Shown: in pieces, positions 32,737-38,604 of the stretch
How positions within the stretch are numbered: the first letter of the stretch is position 1
Layout of the letters: each line of letters begins with the position of its first letter
Origin: Photobacterium sanguinicancri
GTDB lineage: Bacteria > Pseudomonadota > Gammaproteobacteria > Enterobacterales > Vibrionaceae
Assembly (NCBI RefSeq): GCF_002265265.1
Contig: NZ_NOIF01000026.1
Coordinates: 1-38,604 of the forward strand
Reading direction: 5' to 3'
Length of the DNA stretch: 38,604 nucleotides
Notes under the pieces: model-generated
The model's database searches: none
Told to the model about the DNA's origin: nothing
What the model saw: the letters and a program-made list of their open reading frames with translations, nothing else
Made by a program: the position numbers and the translations under genes

Positions 32737-33915
32737 CTATGAATGTGTTTTCATTAATGCCTTAAACCAATGTTTTTGCTTCAATGGCGAGTTGACCTCT
32801 TCATCAATTTCAGCAAGCACACGTTCGCTTGTATTCACATTACCGTCCTGAGTGTGGCTACCATCGCCAGCATCTTCTGATAACAGTTTTCTTTTTTGGC
32901 GGATCATTTTATCTAATTGACGGATCGTGCTAATTTTCCGTTGAATAACGTTATCGAGTACAGTGGAAACTTCATCTAACGTTTTAAATACTGCTGCCTG
33001 CTTACTATCCTGGCCACTATTCTCAACCGTATTTTGATCATGGTGACTTTCTGCGGAATTACAATCAGATGCTGTAGCTAATACTGTCGAGGTGGATAAC
33101 GAGCCTGATAACTCTCCCCCCATCTCTTCTATCACTTGCGCGATATCATCGAGCGTAATCACGGTTAGATCTGCCATGAAAGCATAAAGAAACAGGCGGT
33201 CAGCAAAGATGTTTATCTTCCGTGGTATTCCTGCTGTATACGTAGCAATTTTTTCAAAGATGTCATCATTAAGCTGAGGGTGGCCATCCCACCCCGCTTG
33301 TACCAATCGATGTTTAATATAATCACGAGTTTGTTCTTCGTTAAACGGTTGCAAATGACACGAGGCAATAATGCGTTGCCTGAATTGTTCCATTTCTGGC
33401 AGTTCGATAATCCCTTTAAGTTCTTCTTGCCCCAGCAGAAAACTTTGAATCAAAGGCTGATCATCAAGCTGAAAGTTCGACAACATTCGTAACTCTTCTA
33501 CTGTTTCAGCTGGCAAATTTTGAGCTTCATCGACAATCAATAAGGCTCTTTTCCCCTGACTATGAAGCTGTAACAGATACATTTCTAACTTTTTCAATAT
33601 ATCCGCTTTGTTCAAACCTTCGACGTCTAAGTTAAACTTGGCGGCAACTAAACGTACCAATTCATCAGGGGTTAAACGCGTCGTCGCAATTTGGACTGCC
33701 ACGATAGAGTCATCAATCAGCGATAATAAATTCCGAGCAAGCGTTGTTTTTCCGGTTCCAATAGGACCTGTAATAACAATAAAACCTTCCCCTTGAGATA
33801 AACCGTACTGTAAATACGACACGGCTTTATCATGGTGAGGGCTCGCAAAGAAGAAACGAGGATCCGGGCTCAACTTAAAGGGCTTATCAGTTAAGCCAAA
33901 ATGCGATTCATACAT
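32737..33915 (-). CDS. XrtA/PEP-CTERM system-associated ExeA-like ATPase
   Basis: The 392-residue ATPase starts MYESHFGLTDKPFKLSPDPRFFFASP, the standard opening of the ExeA/GspA-like ATPases attached to XrtA exopolysaccharide loci. The P-loop is GPIGTGKTT (about 51-59), Walker B LLIVDEAQN, and sensor region FRQRIIASCHLQPF. The core ends around residue 265; the remaining 125 residues are polar and low in conserved features (QRKISTIRQLDKMIRQKRKLL), possibly a coiled coil. In this gene context it is thought to energise or organise assembly of the polysaccharide export machinery. It is the last gene of the operon, two bases after the barrel gene. Confidence 0.9.
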   Translation of the reverse strand: MYESHFGLTDKPFKLSPDPRFFFASPHHDKAVSYLQYGLSQGEGFIVITGPIGTGKTTLARNLLSLIDDSIVAVQIATTRLTPDELVRLVAAKFNLDVEGLNKADILKKLEMYLLQLHSQGKRALLIVDEAQNLPAETVEELRMLSNFQLDDQPLIQSFLLGQEELKGIIELPEMEQFRQRIIASCHLQPFNEEQTRDYIKHRLVQAGWDGHPQLNDDIFEKIATYTAGIPRKINIFADRLFLYAFMADLTVITLDDIAQVIEEMGGELSGSLSTSTVLATASDCNSAESHHDQNTVENSGQDSKQAAVFKTLDEVSTVLDNVIQRKISTIRQLDKMIRQKRKLLSEDAGDGSHTQDGNVNTSERVLAEIDEEVNSPLKQKHWFKALMKTHS

Positions 33916-33917
33916 AA

Positions 33918-35384
33918 TTAAAAGCTCATTTTTAAGTCATAATAGAATCGGTTTTCATCATATTCATAAATAGAGGATGAAGACTGTCGGGTGCTATATC
34001 TATAGCCAAATGAGGAAGTTAGCTTCTTAAGGTGCTGATAAACACCGCCGATATCAAAGGTATGGTAATCATCATTCTGATTAGAGCCATCTAAGCGATC
34101 AAAATCGTAGGTGGCGTATTCATAAGCACCGTTAATTTTAAATCGGCGGGTTAAATTATGATTTCCACTGATTCTTGTACCATATGAACGCTCGTCCTGA
34201 TTTTCAGAAAAAACAGTTAACGCTTCTTCTTGGCGACCAAAAAGAGAGAAGCTGTATTGTGAACGTCGTAAATCTAGCGTTGATGTCCAGTCTAATAACC
34301 GAACCAGAGTAATATCTTCAGGCCTATCCCCGACAGTAAAATTTGTCCGATCAAAACTCACTGGCTCTTCTGTATAACTAACAGTATTGGTGACACGGCG
34401 ATTACGGTGGCTGAATAAAAACTCGTAAGCATCACCAAAAAATCGCTTACCGTATTCTAGGTACAATCGTGTTCTCGGTGTAGGGTTAAAGTTAAGTGAG
34501 CCCGCCCAAAAATCGGGATTAACATCATCTTCAGAGAAGTTATAACTTAGCTCGGCATAAGAACGTTTATGCCAAAAATAACGCACGCCCGGCCCCCAAC
34601 TGACCGTTTTTCGGCTATTCAAATCACTCGAGCCTTCGAGGTTCTCATAATTCAAGCGCATCAATGGCGAGAAACCATAAATAGTTTGCAAACCAAGGGT
34701 CTCGCTCAATGCGGTATAGCGCGTATCGCCTATTTCATCTTCACGGCCTTTTTTATAATCATACGACGCATCAATTTGCCAAAAAACGTCTTTGATACTT
34801 TGGCCGTTCGCAAAACTTACCGACGCACCATAGCCATTGTAGTCACCGATTCTATCGCCACTGCGACTTACCCGAGTGAAGACTCGGCTTTCTAGATCTA
34901 TTTGGCTTAGAGGATTACTTCTGAATCCAAAACCAATTTCACCACGTTGATTTTCTACTGTATTTCCTGAGAAAATATCTGCAGCAGCGTCGTCATCGAG
35001 CGATTTAGCCACATTCTGAATACTGGCATTGGCATCAACAAAAAAGCCACTATGCGCTATGCCCTTTTCAGCCACAAAGTCTAAATCGTTGTACAGATCA
35101 TCACGGTCGCTACTGTCGCTGTATAAAAGCTGCCTAATTTGATAATCAAAATTTAAGTAACCTTCTGTAGCAAGAATGTCGGCTTTTAAACCTGCTCCTA
35201 TCGTCGTGATAAAGCTTGCTGTTTTATCAGGTTCACGGTCAACGTTATCTGTAAAAACCAGACCAACATCCACACTTGGCGTGAAAGTAACATCAGCGCT
35301 GTAACCACTCATCGAGACAAATGACGCAACACCAATAACATATATACTAGGATTTCTTCGCTTTCGAGTCATAGCCATATCCAT
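33918..35384 (-). CDS. XrtA/PEP-CTERM system-associated outer-membrane beta-barrel protein
   Basis: The 488-residue protein has an N-terminal signal (YVIGVASFVSMSGYSA) and then dozens of alternating beta-strands with aromatic ends, e.g. LNFDYQIRQLLYSD, YAELSYNFSEDDV, TRLYLEYGKRFFG and the final RFYYDLKMSF, which ends in Phe. Length and position match the TIGR03016-type barrel of exosortase EPS clusters, likely the outer-membrane exit channel or a related porin for the polymer. The start overlaps the tyrosine kinase gene by 38 bp (ATG at 35384, with further Met at 35378 and 35372), so translation is coupled. Confidence 0.88.
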   Translation of the reverse strand: MDMAMTRKRRNPSIYVIGVASFVSMSGYSADVTFTPSVDVGLVFTDNVDREPDKTASFITTIGAGLKADILATEGYLNFDYQIRQLLYSDSSDRDDLYNDLDFVAEKGIAHSGFFVDANASIQNVAKSLDDDAAADIFSGNTVENQRGEIGFGFRSNPLSQIDLESRVFTRVSRSGDRIGDYNGYGASVSFANGQSIKDVFWQIDASYDYKKGREDEIGDTRYTALSETLGLQTIYGFSPLMRLNYENLEGSSDLNSRKTVSWGPGVRYFWHKRSYAELSYNFSEDDVNPDFWAGSLNFNPTPRTRLYLEYGKRFFGDAYEFLFSHRNRRVTNTVSYTEEPVSFDRTNFTVGDRPEDITLVRLLDWTSTLDLRRSQYSFSLFGRQEEALTVFSENQDERSYGTRISGNHNLTRRFKINGAYEYATYDFDRLDGSNQNDDYHTFDIGGVYQHLKKLTSSFGYRYSTRQSSSSIYEYDENRFYYDLKMSF

Positions 35385-36288
35385 ATCCGTATTGACTATA
35401 CGCTCCGCGTACGGCTTTATTCATAATAAAACCAATTGCCATGTCCTTGTTCAACTGCGATACCGCCGCTTTTACATCAGCAATTTTGGTTTTGTCCTGT
35501 TCTACAACAATCACGGCCTGCCCCAATAACTTAGATAGGGTGACTGTTTCAACGACCCCAAGTAATGGTGGGCAATCAAACACAACCACACGATCGCTAT
35601 ATCTTGATGCTAATTCTTTGGCCAAGATTTCCATTTTACTACTTGCGAGTAGTTCGTTATTTAAATGGTGAAACGCCCCAGCAGGCATCAACTTTAGATT
35701 CGGAATTGAGGTGGGATATATAATGTCTGATAACTGAGAAACATTACCGACCAGAAAATCAATTAAACCCGGCTTATCTTCAATATCTAAGGTGTGGTTA
35801 ACACTTGGCTTAATAACATCAGCATCAACCAGCAATACCGTCTTATCTTTTTCAGATGCTAAGCTAAGCGCTAAGTTAACAGCAGAGAACGTTTTACCCT
35901 CATCCGGTAAAGCACTTGAAACCATCACTAGGTTGCCGTTTTTGTGAAAAGCCGCGCCGCTACCAAATGCATTATCTAACAGCTTTTGTTTGATAGAACG
36001 AAACTCATTGTTAATTTTAACGTTAACAGCCTCATCGGTATGCATAACCATACCCATGTTTTTTAACCTTTCCGTATCAATAGCAATGGGTTGATGAACT
36101 ACTGACTCTTTTGCCGTTAGCAACTTCTCCGCAGCATACGAGTCAGCAGAAGCAGAAACATTGTCCGTCTCTGACGGTATGGCAACTTTAGACTGAGCCC
36201 CTTTTTTTGCATTCATTGCCGCGGTAATGGAATTCGGCTTTGCTGTTGACTGGCGATGCTTCCCCATCGCTTTTTCAATGGTACTCAT
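35347..36288 (-). CDS. XrtA-associated BY-type tyrosine autokinase
   Basis: The 313-residue cytoplasmic kinase has Walker A SSALPDEGKT (about 124-133), Walker A' VLLVDADVIKP (151-161) and Walker B VVVFDCPPLL, the set that defines bacterial tyrosine (BY) kinases. The C-terminus has the expected Tyr-rich tail (YSQYGYGYGYDSK) that is autophosphorylated. The first 90 residues are polar. It works with the chain-length protein encoded just upstream (4-bp overlap), together forming a two-part version of Wzc that sets polymer length. It begins 4 bp inside the preceding gene's end and overlaps the barrel gene at its own end. Confidence 0.92.
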   Translation of the reverse strand: MSTIEKAMGKHRQSTAKPNSITAAMNAKKGAQSKVAIPSETDNVSASADSYAAEKLLTAKESVVHQPIAIDTERLKNMGMVMHTDEAVNVKINNEFRSIKQKLLDNAFGSGAAFHKNGNLVMVSSALPDEGKTFSAVNLALSLASEKDKTVLLVDADVIKPSVNHTLDIEDKPGLIDFLVGNVSQLSDIIYPTSIPNLKLMPAGAFHHLNNELLASSKMEILAKELASRYSDRVVVFDCPPLLGVVETVTLSKLLGQAVIVVEQDKTKIADVKAAVSQLNKDMAIGFIMNKAVRGAYSQYGYGYGYDSKAKKS

Positions 36289-37832
36289 AACAACTCCATT
36301 AACGACAGAATACGTCCATGAACTGATGGAATCAGGTTCATTAACATAAAGCCGATGAATATAGTGATTAACCCAACAAGAACGGCACCAAAGATAAAGA
36401 CTTTACGCTTATTGGTTTTCGTTAACCCTGATTGCTCAGTAGCTGATACCGCGCCAAATACAGGTAAATTGGTGACTTGATACAATTGATTAGCTGAAGT
36501 AACAACCGGAGAAACTTGGCTACTAAGGAAAGACATCCCTGTTCCAGCGCCCAGCCCAACAATCAGCACCATGCTCAACAATAATGGTCTTACTGGCCCT
36601 GATGGTTCTGTTGGTACACGTGGTGGGTCAATCACCCGAAACTTAATATCATCTGATGCGGCCCCTACACTTTGCGAAATAAGCGCAGACTCTCGACGAG
36701 ACAAAAGTTCTTCATACTTATTCTTCGTAATGTCATAGCTTCGCATTAAGTTCGTCAACTTAGCTTCTACTTGCGGTAATTTAGCCAGTCTTTCACGTAA
36801 AAAAACGACTTTTTCACTAAAACTGGATGCCCGTACTTTTAACGATGCTTCCTCATTTTCAAGCTGACGAATAATCAACTTCAGGTCATTGAAGAGATTA
36901 TCACCTCGGCCCCCCGCTACAGACGCTGTTTGTTGTGAGGCTGACTTAAGGTCTTTCAGATCCGCGATTTGACGGCGTGTCTCTTTTACATCTGGGTGCT
37001 TTTCCGTGAATCGGAACAGCAGTGCATCTAACCTTGTTTCTAGGGCTTCTAATCGTTCGTCATATTCAGTTCGAATACCCGTATAGTTTTTTGACGCTAA
37101 AGAACGTTCGCTGCTGAGCTGAGAACGCGCTGTGACTAACTGCGTTTTCACTTCGCGCAATTTGAGCTGAGTTGCTTCTAATTCAGACTCTAACTGCTCT
37201 AAACGGTTGTAGTAATTTTGTTCTGAACCCGGCATATAACCAGCATTTTGCTGTTTAAACAAAGCTAAGCCTGTTTCCGCTTTTAATAAGCGTGTTTCGT
37301 AATCCTCTATCTGCTTTGCTATAAACTGGCTCGCCTGATCAGTATCTTGACGTTTCTCACCTAATGCATTTTCAACAAACACGTTAAGGGCCGATTGAAC
37401 AACATCGCGTACATAACGAGGATCATCGCCGGAGTAACTGATGGTAAATAAGTTTTCACGCCCTGCAGAACGGATCTTGATATTTGATTTAAGATCTTCC
37501 AAGATCTCTTCGTATTCTTCGTTATTTGTCGCTCGAATATCAGCGTCAGTGTCTCGTGCGATGGTCTCTAAATTTGAGCGACTTAAAAGGGTTTTAACCA
37601 TTAACGCCACTTCTTGAGAAGGATCCGTTTCGATGGTTAAACCACGTAATAAGGGTTGTAAAATAGATCGAGTGTCAGCATACACACGTGCATTGGCGGT
37701 GTACTGATTAGGCATCATGGTGACAAATAACCAACCAAGAGGACATATCACCCACGCCGCAATAATTGCATAACGGCGTTTTAACCACACACCGCGAGCA
37801 TACTGAATCAGAATATCAAGCTGTTCTTGCAT
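36285..37832 (-). CDS. XrtA system polysaccharide chain-length determinant (Wzz/GNVR family)
   Basis: Starting at 37832 (MQEQLDILIQYARGVWLKRR) gives 515 residues with a GGGAAGGGAAGC ribosome-binding site; a GTG-type start at 37859 would overlap the previous gene more and has no better site. Two membrane helices flank a long periplasmic coiled coil: helix 1 at about 22-42, coiled coil about 165-385 (LEQLESELEATQLKLREVKTQ type), and helix 2 at about 428-448, with a further hydrophobic C-terminal segment (VFIFGAVLVGLITIFIGFML). The PxxP-like VIDPPRVPTEPSGPVRP is the GNVR-type proline motif before helix 2. It sets the length of the exported polysaccharide with the tyrosine kinase. Confidence 0.9.
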   Translation of the reverse strand: MQEQLDILIQYARGVWLKRRYAIIAAWVICPLGWLFVTMMPNQYTANARVYADTRSILQPLLRGLTIETDPSQEVALMVKTLLSRSNLETIARDTDADIRATNNEEYEEILEDLKSNIKIRSAGRENLFTISYSGDDPRYVRDVVQSALNVFVENALGEKRQDTDQASQFIAKQIEDYETRLLKAETGLALFKQQNAGYMPGSEQNYYNRLEQLESELEATQLKLREVKTQLVTARSQLSSERSLASKNYTGIRTEYDERLEALETRLDALLFRFTEKHPDVKETRRQIADLKDLKSASQQTASVAGGRGDNLFNDLKLIIRQLENEEASLKVRASSFSEKVVFLRERLAKLPQVEAKLTNLMRSYDITKNKYEELLSRRESALISQSVGAASDDIKFRVIDPPRVPTEPSGPVRPLLLSMVLIVGLGAGTGMSFLSSQVSPVVTSANQLYQVTNLPVFGAVSATEQSGLTKTNKRKVFIFGAVLVGLITIFIGFMLMNLIPSVHGRILSLMELL

Positions 37833-37849
37833 CTGCTTCCCTTCCCTGA

Positions 37850-38497
37850 TTAGAACCAAGCTTCCGGAATAATAATGATATCGCCAGGAAGAATGTCTAC
37901 ATTGGCACGGATTTGACCATCACGAAGTAAATCACCCATGTTCAAACCGTACTGGCGCTGCTGTCCGTCAACAACACGGATCAAACGCGCATCATTTCCG
38001 TCGGCATATTCCGTTAAGCCGCCCACTTCCACCATGACATCTAGCAATGTCATATTTTCACGATAATTAATCGCTTTCGGCTTTGAAGCCTCACCGATGA
38101 CACGAACTTGTTCGCTATAAGGGCCAACAAAACCTTGCACGATAACGGTAACAATAGGATCTCGCACATATTCAGCTAAGCGCATTTCTAGGCTACGAGC
38201 TAAGTCAGTTGGGGTTCGACCTGACGCAGGAACATCATCAACTAAGGATGTAGATAACATGCCATCAGGGCGTACAGAAAACGTACCCGAGATTTCAGGG
38301 TTACCCCATACAAAAATATTCAAAGAGTCACCAGGACCAATCAAATATTTGTACTGGTTAATATTTTGAGTAAGCGACGCTTGAGGTGTTGTTGAGGGTA
38401 ACGTGGGTAAGTCGTTAGATGAGCAACCTCCAAGGAACAATACTGTTGCGCATGCAATCGTACTGGGAACAGTAAGCGAACAACCTTTTTTCTTCAT
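37850..38497 (-). CDS. epsA: XrtA system polysaccharide export lipoprotein (EpsA/Wza-like)
   Basis: About 215 residues when started at the ATG 38497 (MKKKGCSLTV); an ATG at 38509 is possible but would place the AGCAGG element against the codon, while 38497 has a GGA seven bases upstream. The lipobox is LFLGGC, so the Cys is lipidated. The mature part has the polysaccharide export fold: YLIGPGDSLNIFVWGNPE, FSVRPDGMLSTSLVDDVPASG, then the SLBB-type EQVRVIGEASKPKAI and MTLLDVMVEVGGLTEYADG. It would form the outer-membrane or periplasmic part of the export channel. It is the first gene of the operon; the bases after 38510 are its control region. Confidence 0.9.
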   Translation of the reverse strand: MKKKGCSLTVPSTIACATVLFLGGCSSNDLPTLPSTTPQASLTQNINQYKYLIGPGDSLNIFVWGNPEISGTFSVRPDGMLSTSLVDDVPASGRTPTDLARSLEMRLAEYVRDPIVTVIVQGFVGPYSEQVRVIGEASKPKAINYRENMTLLDVMVEVGGLTEYADGNDARLIRVVDGQQRQYGLNMGDLLRDGQIRANVDILPGDIIIIPEAWF

Positions 38498-38604
38498 AAC
38501 AGCATCCATCCTGCTCTGTTTCGTCCAAAAACCCTAATAAACAAATAACTAGGGTGCACTTATTACTATGGTTTAGAAGATGTCATTTTTCCATTGAACT
38601 TATT
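38498..38604 (-). promoter_or_regulatory. Upstream region of the exopolysaccharide export operon
   Basis: This about 105-bp stretch lies before the first gene of the operon and should contain part of its promoter. I found no sigma-54 GG-N10-GC element of good quality and no clean -35/-10 pair here; the true promoter may be further out, beyond the window. Confidence 0.35.

Overview
The window looks like chromosomal DNA from a marine gammaproteobacterium of the Vibrionaceae. Photobacterium is my best guess, inferred from moderate-to-low GC, the typical AroG, CobU/CobC/CobQ and KatA proteins, and the gene mix; it is not proven. No rRNA, tRNA, IS element, phage or CRISPR array was seen. Most of the first 21.8 kb is ordinary metabolism and transport, while 22-38.6 kb is dominated by genes of the XrtA/PEP-CTERM exosortase and exopolysaccharide world, which is patchily distributed in this family.

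Layout. 0.06-3.7 kb: a divergent SDR-like oxidoreductase and a HlyD / DUF2955 / MarR efflux operon with two operator-like dyads in front, followed by a possible second MarR tail remnant. 3.9-6.7 kb: a glycine-betaine-type binding protein without signal peptide, then minus-strand DUF1840, rhomboid protease and a crotonase with a FadR-like operator. 6.9-9.3 kb: two lipoproteins and a small protein. 9.4-10.4 kb: aroG. 10.7-14.1 kb: a four-gene polar amino acid ABC transporter. 14.3-18.2 kb: a patatin-like protein, catalase and a YdcF/TPR protein. 18.4-21.2 kb: cobU-cobC-cobQ on the minus strand. 21.4 kb: a YgiW-type OB-fold protein.

22.0-29.4 kb is the most interesting part. A near-perfect sigma-54 promoter precedes a 68-aa membrane or secreted peptide ORF, then the PrsK histidine kinase and PrsR sigma-54 activator, then a compact plus-strand cassette: an unknown Tat-signal protein, a PqqD-like protein, an HprK-related kinase (HPr-rel-A type) and an NTP_transf_5 nucleotidyltransferase. 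That enzyme set (PqqD-like recognition domain, HprK-like kinase, nucleotidyltransferase) resembles the tailoring enzymes of some lasso-peptide loci, but no lasso cyclase or protease is present. It may be an undescribed protein- or glycan-modification system whose target could be the Tat protein.

29.7-32.6 kb holds an outer-membrane beta-barrel with a consensus sigma-70 promoter, a ComEA-like HHH protein, an alpha/beta hydrolase and a MazG-like pyrophosphohydrolase preceded by a 16-bp perfect palindrome. 38.5-32.7 kb (minus strand) is a tightly packed XrtA exopolysaccharide export operon: EpsA-like export lipoprotein, chain-length determinant, BY-type tyrosine autokinase, beta-barrel, ExeA-like ATPase. 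It ends in a terminator, with no exosortase, glycosyltransferase or PEP-CTERM substrate in the window. PrsK/PrsR/RpoN would be expected to control PEP-CTERM genes, so the two halves probably belong to one envelope/EPS programme whose exosortase lies elsewhere.
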